Positions 41,190 through 49,455 of a stretch of DNA of 55,942 bases are shown piece by piece. The stretch comes from VRUE01 sp036266075 (GTDB lineage: Bacteria; Actinomycetota; Thermoleophilia; Solirubrobacterales; 70-9). The notes beneath the pieces were generated by a model that was given only the letters and a program-made list of their open reading frames with translations, had not been told where the DNA came from and made no database searches. Made by a program: the position numbers and the translations under genes. The stretch covers positions 1 through 55,942 of the forward strand of contig DATANV010000010.1 of assembly GCA_036266075.1 (NCBI GenBank). Reading direction: 5' to 3'. The stretch's first letter is position 1; each line of letters begins with the position of its first letter.

Positions 41190-43880
41190 GTGCGCCCGAC
41201 GCGGCGGCGCCTCGCCCTGCTCGGCATCCTCGGATGCCTTCTGCTCGCCGTACCGGCGAGCGCGACGCTGGCCTCCGTGTTGCCGACCGGCTTCCGCGAC
41301 ACGACCCTCGGCGACGGCCTGGAAGAACCGACGGCGATCCGTTTCTCGCCCGACGGCCGCATCTTCGTCGCGCTGAAGGCGGGCGAGATCCTCGTCTACG
41401 ACGACCTCGCGGCGCTCGAAGCCGGCGACGACACGGTCTTCGCTGACCTGCGGACCTTTGTCAACGACCCGGGTGACCGCGGCCTGCTCGGCCTCGCGCT
41501 CGACCCCGGCTTTCCGGCAGAGCCCTACGTCTACGCGCTCTACACCTACGATCACATCCTCGGCGGCCAGGGCGAAGACGCCAAGGTCCCGCGTTGGGGA
41601 AACCCCGACCAGGCCGGCGACCCGTGCCCCAGGCCGGGCGATGCCGACGTCGATGCCTGCCCGGTCAGCGGCCGCTTGGTTCGTCTCACCGCGATCGGCG
41701 ACCACGCCGCCGAGGACGAAGGCGGCGCGATCCACCAGAATGCCCTGCTGGAGGACTGGTGCCAGCAGTTCTCCTCGCACTCGATCGGGGATCTGCAGTT
41801 CGACGCCGATGGCGCGCTCTACGCGAGTGGTGGCGACGGGGCGAGCTTCTACGGCGTCGACTACGGGCAGTTCGGTTGGCCGCAGACCAACCAGTGCGGC
41901 GATCCCAACGCGCCGGCCGGCTCCGCGCCGACGCTGCCGGGGGCCGCCGGCGGGGCGCTGCGCTCGCTCGACCTGCGCGGCGGCGGCGACCCGACCGGCC
42001 TCGACGGCTCGATCGTGCGCATCGACCCCGAGACCGGCGAAGGGCTGCCCGGCAATCCGTTGTTCGCGAGCGCCGATCCCAACGCCCGGCGGATCGTGGC
42101 CTACGGCTTCCGCAACCCCTTTCGCTTCGTCATCGACCAGGGCAGCGGTGCGGTCTACGTCGGCAACGTCGGCTGGGATACCTGGGAGGAGGTCGACCGC
42201 TTCAAGCCGTCGTCCAGCGGCGCGTTCGACTCAGGCTGGCCCTGCTACGAGGGGCCGGCGCCCAACCCCGGTTATCAGGCGCTCGGCCTGAGCCTCTGCC
42301 AGGGCCTTTACGCCGGCGGCACGGCGAGCGCGCCGCCGTTCTTCTACTACCGCCACGGCGACCACGTCATCCCGGATGACGGCTGCGACGCGGAAGCCGG
42401 CTCGGCGGTTTCCGGCATGGCGCTCTACGACGACGGCTCGTTCCCCGCGGCCTACGACGGCGCGCTCTTCTTTGCCGACTCGGTGCGCGGCTGCATCTAC
42501 GTGATGCCCCCCGGCGAGGACGGCCGCCCCGACCCGCTCGCGACGACGACCTTCATGTCCGAGGGCGGCGAATATCCCGGCATCGACCTCGAGGTCGGGC
42601 CCGGCGGCGACCTCTACTACGTGAAGATCTTCAGTCAGAACGCTGGCGGCACCATCCACCGCATCTCCTACGACCCGGGTGCGCCGGTCGCCCGGCTCGC
42701 CGCCGACCCGCGCTGGGGGGACGCACCGCTGAAAGTCGCGCTCGACGCGAGCGCTTCCTCCGATCCGAACGGCGATGCGCTTGCCTACGAATGGGACCTT
42801 GACGGCAACGGCAGCTTCGAGACGAAAGCCGGGGCGACGGTCGAGCACACCTACAACGGCAGCGCCAACGTCACCGTCTCGGTCAGGGTCGAGGACGGGA
42901 AAGGCAAGTGGAGCGTCGCCCGGGTCACGCTCTACCCGGACGACTCGCCGCCGCAGCCGAGCATTGAGGAGCCGGGCGAGGACGTCACCTGGCGGGTCGG
43001 CCAGGAGATCGACTTCTCGGGCGCGGCCACCGACGGGGGTGGCGACCCACTGGGGGACTCCAGCCTCTACTGGAAGGCCCGTCTCTATCACTGCCCGTCG
43101 GCCTGTCACGCCCACCCTCTTCAGGTTTTCCCGGGGACCGGAGAGGGCAGCTTCGACGCGCCCGACCACGACTACCCGTCGCACATCGAAATCAGCCTCA
43201 CCGCGACCGATGACCGCGGCCTCTCGGCGACCCGCTCGGTTTCCATCTACCCGCGTGCCGTCGACCTGACGATCGCCTCCGACCCGCCCGGCCTGAGCCT
43301 CTCGGCGGGCCTGCTGAGCGAGGCGGCGCCGTTCGGGCTGCGGGCGATCGAGGGCTCGCACGTCGTCCTCGCTGCGCCTGCGACCGCGGTGCTCGGCGGC
43401 CGCGAGTACGGCTGGGCCGACTGGTCCGACGGCGGTACCAGGGTGCACACCGTCGTCGCCGAGGAATCTGCCGCCTACACCGCTGGCTATGCCCTCCTCG
43501 GCGCGGTGCCGCCATCGCCGGCTCTCGCGGGCCGCAACCTGCTCCGGCCGCGGCCCGGCCTCCGCGCGCATCCGCCGAAGCGGACGCGCTCGCGCACGGC
43601 GATCTTCTCCTTCGCCTCGGGCCAGTCGGGGGCTGGATTCCGCTGTCGCTTGGACGTTCGCGTGTCGACTTCCTGCGACTCGCCTCAGACGTACCGGCGA
43701 CTGCTGCCGGGCCCGCATCTATTTCGCGTCGTCGCGGTCGGCGACGCCGACTGGGCGGACTCGGCGGCCACCGTCTTCCGCTGGCGGGTGCTCTGCCGGG
43801 CTCGCGCCGGAGGTGCCGCTACGCGGTCGCGAGCAGCGTGTGCCAGGCCGGCAGCAGCGGCAGGTCGTGCAGGTCGATGA
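41190..43880 (+). CDS. Secreted PQQ-type sugar dehydrogenase with PKD domain (second paralogue)
   Basis: An 896-residue exported protein. A signal peptide (about 1-28) precedes a glucose/sorbosone dehydrogenase propeller with SSHSIGDLQFDADG (His197) and AYGFRNPFRF (Arg308), then a PKD domain (DASASSDPNGDALAYEWDLDG) and a domain with HCPSACHAH and WSDGG. It parallels the protein at 8497 but lacks the three 96-residue repeats. The C terminus has a Cys pair (CRLDVRVSTSC). GTG at 41190 follows the ClpS stop by one base. The last 62 bp are antisense to a convergent gene; the Ala/Arg-rich tail there may be secondary. Confidence 0.87.
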   Translation: MRPTRRRLALLGILGCLLLAVPASATLASVLPTGFRDTTLGDGLEEPTAIRFSPDGRIFVALKAGEILVYDDLAALEAGDDTVFADLRTFVNDPGDRGLLGLALDPGFPAEPYVYALYTYDHILGGQGEDAKVPRWGNPDQAGDPCPRPGDADVDACPVSGRLVRLTAIGDHAAEDEGGAIHQNALLEDWCQQFSSHSIGDLQFDADGALYASGGDGASFYGVDYGQFGWPQTNQCGDPNAPAGSAPTLPGAAGGALRSLDLRGGGDPTGLDGSIVRIDPETGEGLPGNPLFASADPNARRIVAYGFRNPFRFVIDQGSGAVYVGNVGWDTWEEVDRFKPSSSGAFDSGWPCYEGPAPNPGYQALGLSLCQGLYAGGTASAPPFFYYRHGDHVIPDDGCDAEAGSAVSGMALYDDGSFPAAYDGALFFADSVRGCIYVMPPGEDGRPDPLATTTFMSEGGEYPGIDLEVGPGGDLYYVKIFSQNAGGTIHRISYDPGAPVARLAADPRWGDAPLKVALDASASSDPNGDALAYEWDLDGNGSFETKAGATVEHTYNGSANVTVSVRVEDGKGKWSVARVTLYPDDSPPQPSIEEPGEDVTWRVGQEIDFSGAATDGGGDPLGDSSLYWKARLYHCPSACHAHPLQVFPGTGEGSFDAPDHDYPSHIEISLTATDDRGLSATRSVSIYPRAVDLTIASDPPGLSLSAGLLSEAAPFGLRAIEGSHVVLAAPATAVLGGREYGWADWSDGGTRVHTVVAEESAAYTAGYALLGAVPPSPALAGRNLLRPRPGLRAHPPKRTRSRTAIFSFASGQSGAGFRCRLDVRVSTSCDSPQTYRRLLPGPHLFRVVAVGDADWADSAATVFRWRVLCRARAGGAATRSRAACARPAAAAGRAGR

Positions 43881-44112
43881 CCGCGGCACGCGCCTTCTCG
43901 ATCTCCTCCGAGTACCAGTAGCGCTCGAAGTCGGCGCGGCGCTCCCAGACGGCCGACTGGCGGAAGGCTAGCGGGTCGTCGATCGAGCGGGTCAGCGACC
44001 AGTCGCGAGCGCCGAAGGCGGCCATCCGCTCGGCGGCCGGCTCCCAGAGCTCGAGCCAGCGGTCCGCCCGGAACGGGGTGATGTGCCAGTCCAGCGTGCA
44101 AAGCTCAGCCAT
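43819..44112 (-). CDS. Small hypothetical protein, possibly a dimeric alpha/beta-barrel
   Basis: A 97-residue protein beginning MAELCTLDWHITPFRADRW and containing FGARDWSLTRSIDDPLAFRQ and RRADFERYWYSEEIEKAR. The strand-helix order and Trp/Arg-rich core recall antibiotic-biosynthesis-monooxygenase-like (ferredoxin-fold) dimers, but no catalytic motif can be named. It starts directly after the crotonyl-CoA carboxylase/reductase stop, so the two are one transcript. Confidence 0.72.
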   Translation of the reverse strand: MAELCTLDWHITPFRADRWLELWEPAAERMAAFGARDWSLTRSIDDPLAFRQSAVWERRADFERYWYSEEIEKARAAVIDLHDLPLLPAWHTLLATA

Positions 44113-45375
44113 CTACGCTCCCACCTCCGCCCGGATCGCGCCCGGGCCATCGACGTTGCGGCCCTCGTCCTCGGACTCGGCTCCGACCAGGATCGAGATC
44201 TTGCCGAGGTGCTTGTTTTCGTGCAGCAACTGGTGCGCGTCGGGGACGCCCTCGAAGCCCATCGTCTTCCAGAGCACCGGCTGCACCTTGCCCTCGGCCA
44301 TCAGCTGGTTGGCGCGCATGCACTCGTAGGCGTTGGCGAAGTGCGAGCCGATGATCTGCTTCTGCTTCATCCACAGGTAGCGGACGTCGAAATCGAGCTG
44401 GAAGCCCGAGGTGGCGCCGCAGATCACGACTTTGCCGAAAGGCTTGACGGTGAAGACGGAGGTCGGGAAGGTGGCCCTCCCGACGTGCTCGAAGACGAAG
44501 TCGGGCGGTTCGCCGAGAATCTCCTTGACCCGCTTGGCGAAGTCGCGCGAGGCCTTGAAGCGCTCCTTGTCGGCGGCCTTGTCGGCGAGGTTCTCGTCGG
44601 TTCGCATCATCTCGCCGAACTCATTGCGGTTGATGTAGTCGACAGCGCCGAGCTGCTTAACCAGCTCGCCCTTCTCGTCGGAGGAGACGACGCCGACCGC
44701 GTTGGCGCCGGCCGCCTTGCAGAGCTGCACTGCGAAGACGCCGAGGCCGCCGGCGGCGCCCCAGATGAGGACGTTGTGGCCGGGCTGCAGCTTGCACTGG
44801 TCGATCAGCATCCGGTAGGCGGTGAAGTAGGTCAGGCCGTAGGCGGAGGACTCGGCCCAGGAGAGGTTCTGGGGGCGGGGGAGGAGCTGCTGGGCCTGCA
44901 CCTTGGTGAACTGGGCGAAGGAGCCCCAGGTCGTCTCGTAGCCCCAGATCTTCTGGCTCGGCGCGGCCAGCGGGTCCAGTCCGTGTACCTCGACGTCCTC
45001 GTAGGAAGCTTGGTTGCAGTGGATCACGACCTCGTCGCCCGGCTTCCAGCGGGTGACGCCCTCGCCGACCTTCCAGACGATCCCGGAGGCGTCGGAGCCG
45101 CCGATGTGATGGCCGTACTCGGGGTGGTCGCCGTAGCCGAAGATTGAAACCGGCTTGCCCAGCGCCGCCCAGACGTTGTTGAAGTTGACGCCGGCGGCCA
45201 TCACCCGGACGATCACCTCGAAGGCGCCGGGCTCGGGGACCTCGATCTGCTCGAGCTGGAAGGCGTCGGTCGGTTCGCCCTCGCGCTCCTGGCGGATCAC
45301 CCAGGCGGCCATCGTCTCCGGCAGCGTGCCGGGCTCCACGTCCAACTTCGAGACTGCGCTGCTGTCGACGGCCAA
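44113..45375 (-). CDS. ccr: Crotonyl-CoA carboxylase/reductase
   Basis: A 420-residue medium-chain dehydrogenase that reductively carboxylates crotonyl-CoA to ethylmalonyl-CoA with NADPH and CO2. It has VNFNNVWAALGKP, GSDASGIVWKVGEGVTRWKPGDEVVIHCNQ, IWGYETTWGSFAQF, the Rossmann motif IWGAAGGLGVFAVQL, and GSHFANAYECMRANQ. The Asn, Glu and His that form the CO2 pocket in characterised enzymes appear to be present. The start is a TTG at 45375 with GGAGGAG six bases upstream. With the mutase at 6.3-8.3 kb it supports an ethylmalonyl-CoA route for acetate or fatty-acid carbon, or precursor supply for secondary metabolism. Confidence 0.92.
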   Translation of the reverse strand: MAVDSSAVSKLDVEPGTLPETMAAWVIRQEREGEPTDAFQLEQIEVPEPGAFEVIVRVMAAGVNFNNVWAALGKPVSIFGYGDHPEYGHHIGGSDASGIVWKVGEGVTRWKPGDEVVIHCNQASYEDVEVHGLDPLAAPSQKIWGYETTWGSFAQFTKVQAQQLLPRPQNLSWAESSAYGLTYFTAYRMLIDQCKLQPGHNVLIWGAAGGLGVFAVQLCKAAGANAVGVVSSDEKGELVKQLGAVDYINRNEFGEMMRTDENLADKAADKERFKASRDFAKRVKEILGEPPDFVFEHVGRATFPTSVFTVKPFGKVVICGATSGFQLDFDVRYLWMKQKQIIGSHFANAYECMRANQLMAEGKVQPVLWKTMGFEGVPDAHQLLHENKHLGKISILVGAESEDEGRNVDGPGAIRAEVGA

Positions 45376-45418
45376 ACCAGCTCCTCCGTGGGTCGTTTAC
45401 GGAAGCCGCAATCCTAGT

Positions 45419-46627
45419 TCAGACCCGGTCGGGCAGCTCGACCGCTGGGCCGTCGGCGGCGGCTTCCAGCTCATGCAGCTCCTCGGCGACGACCGGGCGC
45501 ACCGCCTGGTCGATCGGCTTCGGGCTCTCGGCCTCCTCGCCGCCCGCGGCACCCAGCTCCTGAATGCGGCGCAACTGCGGCAGCACGCGGCTCTCGGCCG
45601 AGCCAATCGCCTCGTTGTAGGCGTTGACCGCCGAGCCGAGTTGGCGCCCGGCCTTCGACATATGGCGCATGAAGACGCCCATGCGGCTGTAGAGGTCCTT
45701 GGCGGCGGAGGCGATCTCCTGTGCCTCGGCGGCGATCCGCTCCTGCCGCCAGCCGAGCTCGATCGTGCGCAGCAGGCCGACTAGGGTGGTCGGCGTCGCG
45801 ATCAGGATCTTCTGCTCCAGCGCGTAGTCGTAGAGCGAGCCCTCGGCCTCGAAGGCGGCATGCAGCGCCGCCTCGGAGGGCATGAAGCAGACGACGAAGT
45901 CGGGCGTGTCGCCGCTCTCGAACTGATCCTGGTAGCGCTTCGAGGAGAGCTTGGTGATGTGGTCGCGGACCTGGCGGGCGTGGCGCAGCAGCTCTCCCTT
46001 GCGGCTCGATTCGTCCTCCGCCTCGAGCACCTCGAGGTAGGCGTCGAGCGGCACCTTCGAGTCGATGACGACGCGGCGCTCGCCCGGCAGCATGACGATC
46101 GCATCGGGTCGCAGCAGCCCCTCGTCGCCGCGCAGCGTCGCCTGCACCTCGAAGTCGACGTGCTCGGTCATGCCGGCGATCTCGACGCAGCGCTTGAGCT
46201 GCACCTCGCCCCATTCGCCGCGCGTCTTCGGCTGGCGCAGCGCCTTGACGAGGGTCCCGGTCTGCGTGTTGAGGTCGCCGAGCCCGACCTTCATCTCGCC
46301 GAGCAGGGTGCGCATCGCGCCGTCGGCCGTCTTGCGGTCGCGGCTCATCGTCGAGACCTCGCGTTCGATCCGCTTCAGGTTCTCGCCGATCGGCTCGGTC
46401 AGGCGGCGGAACTCAGCCTCGCGCTTTTGCAGCGCCGCCTCGGCGGTCTCGGCGTCGACCTTGCGCGACTCCTCGTTCATCCGCTGCAGGTCGGCGACCG
46501 CTCGCGAGGTCGCCTCGTGGATCGCCGGCCCCAAATCGGGTGCCGCCGCCTCATGCGGCCTACTCAGCAGCGCATAGACGAGCCCCGCAGCAAGCAGCAC
46601 AACGGCTATGGCCAGAGCGACGGTCAC
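45419..46627 (-). CDS. rmuC: RmuC family DNA recombination protein
   Basis: A 402-residue protein with one N-terminal membrane helix, a coiled coil (about 35-110), and the RmuC nuclease-like domain. Family motifs include RGEWGEVQLKRCVEIAGM, RRVVIDSKVPLDAYLE, VCFMPSEAALHAAFE and ILIATPTTLVGLLRTIE. RmuC limits recombination-dependent rearrangement at inverted repeats in Escherichia coli. GTG at 46627 is the start. Its 108-bp upstream gap contains two interleaved inverted repeats (see 46665-46724). Confidence 0.92.
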   Translation of the reverse strand: MTVALAIAVVLLAAGLVYALLSRPHEAAAPDLGPAIHEATSRAVADLQRMNEESRKVDAETAEAALQKREAEFRRLTEPIGENLKRIEREVSTMSRDRKTADGAMRTLLGEMKVGLGDLNTQTGTLVKALRQPKTRGEWGEVQLKRCVEIAGMTEHVDFEVQATLRGDEGLLRPDAIVMLPGERRVVIDSKVPLDAYLEVLEAEDESSRKGELLRHARQVRDHITKLSSKRYQDQFESGDTPDFVVCFMPSEAALHAAFEAEGSLYDYALEQKILIATPTTLVGLLRTIELGWRQERIAAEAQEIASAAKDLYSRMGVFMRHMSKAGRQLGSAVNAYNEAIGSAESRVLPQLRRIQELGAAGGEEAESPKPIDQAVRPVVAEELHELEAAADGPAVELPDRV

Positions 46628-46664
46628 ACCCCGATGCTGACGCCTCGGTCAGACGTAGACGCCA

Positions 46665-46724
46665 AGACACCAGGACGTGCCGGTGATTGAGCGCCCATAG
46701 TGGTGTCTAACTCCCGGCACGTCC
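46665..46724 (-). promoter_or_regulatory. Two interleaved perfect inverted repeats upstream of rmuC
   Basis: AGACACCA (46665-46672) pairs with TGGTGTCT (46701-46708), and GGACGTGCCGG (46673-46683) pairs with CCGGCACGTCC (46714-46724). The order is A-B-A'-B', so the two stems are interleaved, not nested. In the rmuC leader they could form competing hairpins. As DNA they could be an operator. Confidence 0.6.
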
Positions 46725-46735
46725 GGTTCCAGCGC

Positions 46736-47248
46736 CTAGGGGAGGAGAACGTCGTTGTCGGACGTGCTGCGGTAGTCGCCGACGGACAGACGGCCGGGCT
46801 TGGCGTCGGGGACGTCGGCGGCACGGATCGTGTAGACGCCGGTCGGCAGGCTGGCCTGCATGGTCACGTTGCCGCTGGGGACCAGGGGCTGAGAGACGAT
46901 CGTCTTGCCCTGGCCGCGCAGCACGAGCCGAGATTCGGCCTGGGTGAGGTTGGCCGCGACCAGGACGACGTCCAGCGGGCCGTCGGAATGCACCTGCGGC
47001 TGGCCGGCGTGCGCGTTCTGGGGGATCTGCTGCGTCGGTTCCGGCCCGAAGGCGATGCGCGGTGGCTGCACCTCGACGGCACCTTCGCTTACGGCGACGC
47101 TGACCCGCGTCGGCGGTTGCGGGCGCGGGTTGGTGTCGCGTTCCGTGGCGCCGCAGCCGACGACCGCGAACGCAGCCATGGTGCAGGCCAGCGTGAGCAG
47201 GGCAGCGCGCGGCGCTGTCGGCACTCGCCTGCCTCTCCGAGGACCCAT
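46736..47248 (-). CDS. Secreted lipoprotein, hypothetical
   Basis: A 170-residue protein with a signal peptide ending in the lipobox-like AFAVVGC, so it is probably lipidated and anchored outside the membrane. The mature part is Pro-rich, then beta-rich (RVSVAVSEGAVEV, PLDVVLVAANLTQ, VYTIRAADVPD), like a small Ig-like or copper-binding-like sandwich without metal motifs. TAGATT lies eight bases before the ATG and may be a -10 box. Function unknown. Confidence 0.75.
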   Translation of the reverse strand: MGPRRGRRVPTAPRAALLTLACTMAAFAVVGCGATERDTNPRPQPPTRVSVAVSEGAVEVQPPRIAFGPEPTQQIPQNAHAGQPQVHSDGPLDVVLVAANLTQAESRLVLRGQGKTIVSQPLVPSGNVTMQASLPTGVYTIRAADVPDAKPGRLSVGDYRSTSDNDVLLP

Positions 47249-47259
47249 CGCAGCGGAAT

Positions 47260-48213
47260 CTAGCCGAACGGCAAGTCGACCACGCGGGCGGTTACCCCGT
47301 CCTCGCCCGCGACCAGCTCGGAGTCCAGCTCGGCCTCGCGGCGGACGATCGCCAGGGCGATCGGACCGCGGGCGGGGGAGATGCGAGCGCTGCCAATTCG
47401 CCCGACCTCCTTCTCGCCGAGCCGCAGCGGCGTTCCCGGCTCCACCGGCGCGCTCAGCTCGAGCCCGCGCAGGTGGCGATTGGGCTTGCCCTTGTAGTGG
47501 AGGCGGGCGACCGGCTCCTGGCCGATGTAGCAGCCCTTTTGGAAGTCGACCGCGCGCTCGACGATCCCCGCCTCGGCGGGCATCGTCTCACTGCTCATCT
47601 CGGCGCCGAAGCGCGGTCTGCCGGCCTCGATCCGCAGCACCTCGGCCGCTGCCGGCGAGACCTCGGCCGCCCCGGCGGCCAGCAGGGTCTCGCGCAGCCG
47701 CTCGGCGTCCCCCGCACGGGCGATCAGGTCGATCCCCTCGGCGGTGCCGGCGGCGCGGCACTCGATGCCGTTCACGGTCGTGGCTTCGTTTGCGTACTCC
47801 GGCAGCGCTGCGCTGCCGGCGATCTCGACGCTGCGCGGGCCGATCAGGGACAGGATCGCCTGCTCGGCACCGAGGTCGGCGATCTCGACCTCGCGGCCGA
47901 TCTTGTACATGGTCAGATGACGATTGACGGCGGCGAGGGCCTCCGGCTCGGTGTCGAGCCAGACCTCGTCGGCCGTCATCCGCAGCACCCGCATATCGCC
48001 CTGCATATGTCCCTTGCGGTCGAGCAGCGCCGCGTAGCAGCCCTCGCCCGGGGCAAGGCCCTCGACGTCGTTGGTCAGTTGCCCCTGCAGATACTCGGCC
48101 GCGTCGGGCCCTCCGACCGAGAGCTTGCCGCGCCCGGATCGGTCGAGCAGCCCGCACTCCTCGCGCAGCTGCCGGTACTGCCCATCGAGCTCGACGGTGG
48201 TTGCGCCGGTCAT
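47260..48213 (-). CDS. ygfZ: Tetrahydrofolate-binding YgfZ/GcvT-like protein
   Basis: A 317-residue member of the YgfZ family, which uses folate to help assemble or repair Fe-S clusters. The signature KGCYIGQEPVARLHYKGKPNR carries the conserved Cys of K-G-C-Y-x-G-Q-E. The N terminus has YLQGQLTNDVEGLAPGEGCYAALLDRKGHM, also typical. The ATG at 48213 is preceded by TAGAAT at seven bases, with no strong ribosome site. It is divergent from the multicopper oxidase gene. Confidence 0.92.
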   Translation of the reverse strand: MTGATTVELDGQYRQLREECGLLDRSGRGKLSVGGPDAAEYLQGQLTNDVEGLAPGEGCYAALLDRKGHMQGDMRVLRMTADEVWLDTEPEALAAVNRHLTMYKIGREVEIADLGAEQAILSLIGPRSVEIAGSAALPEYANEATTVNGIECRAAGTAEGIDLIARAGDAERLRETLLAAGAAEVSPAAAEVLRIEAGRPRFGAEMSSETMPAEAGIVERAVDFQKGCYIGQEPVARLHYKGKPNRHLRGLELSAPVEPGTPLRLGEKEVGRIGSARISPARGPIALAIVRREAELDSELVAGEDGVTARVVDLPFG

Positions 48214-48220
48214 CTCTCCG

Positions 48221-48226
48221 ATTCTA
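48221..48226 (-). promoter_or_regulatory. Putative -10 box (TAGAAT), leaderless ygfZ start
   Basis: On the minus strand TAGAAT is seven bases before the ygfZ ATG. CGGAGAG lies in the gap, so a very short leader with weak ribosome pairing is also possible. Confidence 0.5.
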
Positions 48227-48248
48227 GGAGCGCCTGGGCGCCAGCTGA

Positions 48249-48286
48249 TTTAGACGAATCGAAAACAGGGTTTAGATGTGTCAAAA
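48249..48286 (+). promoter_or_regulatory. Direct repeats TTTAGACG/TTTAGATG before the metal cassette
   Basis: TTTAGACG (48249-48256) and TTTAGATG (48271-48278) are spaced 22 bases apart, about two helical turns. The second forms the left half of the imperfect palindrome TTTAGATGTGTCAAAA. The stretch is A/T-rich against its surroundings and lies in the ygfZ/multicopper oxidase divergent region. It is a candidate operator for the MntR-like regulator encoded in the cassette. Confidence 0.4.
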
Positions 48287-48315
48287 TCTCCCAGCGATGG
48301 AGACCCTGTCCCTGC

Positions 48316-49455
48316 ATGAGTGAGCGAAGGATCAGTCGGCGTGGCCTCCTTGGCGCTGCGGCCACCGTTCCCGCAGCCGCCGGTCTGCACGCTCTGGTCT
48401 CGGGGGGAGGATTCGGCGGCGAGGCCGCGCTTGCCGACGCCCATGGCAGCGGCGGGGCGGCAGGGCACGGGGGGCACGGGGGGTTTGCCCACGCGACCTT
48501 CGCCCCCGGGCGTTCGGTCGACCACCGCGCCAACGGCTTCGACCCAAGCGAGCTTCTGCGCGACTTCGACTACGGCAAGACGCGGCGCCTGGCCAGCGGC
48601 GGCGTCCTGCGGGAATGGGAGATCGTCGCCCAGGACAAGGAGATCGAAGTCGCGCCCGGGGTCAGGTACGAGGCCTGGACCTACAACGGCCGGGTCCCAG
48701 GCCCGACGCTTCGCGCTCGCGAGGGCGACAGGTTGCGGATCCGCCTCGTCAACGCCTCCGAACATCCGCACACGATGCACTTCCACGGCATCCACCCGGC
48801 GCAGATGGACGGGATGCCGGGGATCGGGGAGGCTCGGGGTGGCGGCCAGATCGATCCCGGCGAAGCGTTCGCCTACGAATTCGATGCCGAGCCGTTCGGC
48901 CTCCACCTCTACCACTGCCACGTGGCGCCGCTCGCCGCCCACATCTCCCGCGGCCTGTATGGCGCCTTCGTCATCGACCCGAAGCGGGGGCGTCCCGACG
49001 CCGACGAGATGGTGATGGTCATGAGCGGCTTCGACACCAACTTCGACCTCTCCAACGAGATCTACGCGGTCAACGCGATCGGCTTCCACTACGCGAACGA
49101 GCCGATCCAGGTGCAGCGGGACGAGCTGGTCCGGATCTATCTCGTCAACGCGCTCGAGTTCGACCCGATCAACTCCTTCCACGTCCATGCCAACTTCTTC
49201 CAGCACTACCCGACCGGCACCTCGCTGGAGCCGAGCGAGCTGACCGACACGGTGGTCCAGGGCCAGGGCCAGCGTGGGATCCTCGAGATGAAGTTCCCCT
49301 TCGACGGGGACTACATGTTCCACGCTCACGTCAGCGAGTTCGCGGAGCTCGGCTGGACGGGGTTCTTTCGGGTCGGCAATCCGTCGGGGATGACGGCCGC
49401 TGCGGCTGCCGCCTACTGCAAGCTGCCTTGGGGCGGCAACGGGGGGGTCGCCTAG
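48316..49455 (+). CDS. Two-domain multicopper oxidase, Tat-exported
   Basis: A 379-residue protein with a twin-arginine signal (RRISRRGLLGAAA) and a His/Gly-rich segment (about 41-60). Two cupredoxin domains carry four HxH motifs: HFH (155-157), HCH (200-202, with the type 1 Cys), HVH (289-291) and HAH (336-338). That set suits a trinuclear copper centre, as in small laccases or nitrite-reductase-like oxidases. The ATG at 48316 fits the Tat signal; a frame reaching 47473 is shadow. It heads a cassette of metal transport genes, so a metal-oxidising role (for example Mn2+) is attractive but inferred. Confidence 0.88.
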   Translation: MSERRISRRGLLGAAATVPAAAGLHALVSGGGFGGEAALADAHGSGGAAGHGGHGGFAHATFAPGRSVDHRANGFDPSELLRDFDYGKTRRLASGGVLREWEIVAQDKEIEVAPGVRYEAWTYNGRVPGPTLRAREGDRLRIRLVNASEHPHTMHFHGIHPAQMDGMPGIGEARGGGQIDPGEAFAYEFDAEPFGLHLYHCHVAPLAAHISRGLYGAFVIDPKRGRPDADEMVMVMSGFDTNFDLSNEIYAVNAIGFHYANEPIQVQRDELVRIYLVNALEFDPINSFHVHANFFQHYPTGTSLEPSELTDTVVQGQGQRGILEMKFPFDGDYMFHAHVSEFAELGWTGFFRVGNPSGMTAAAAAAYCKLPWGGNGGVA

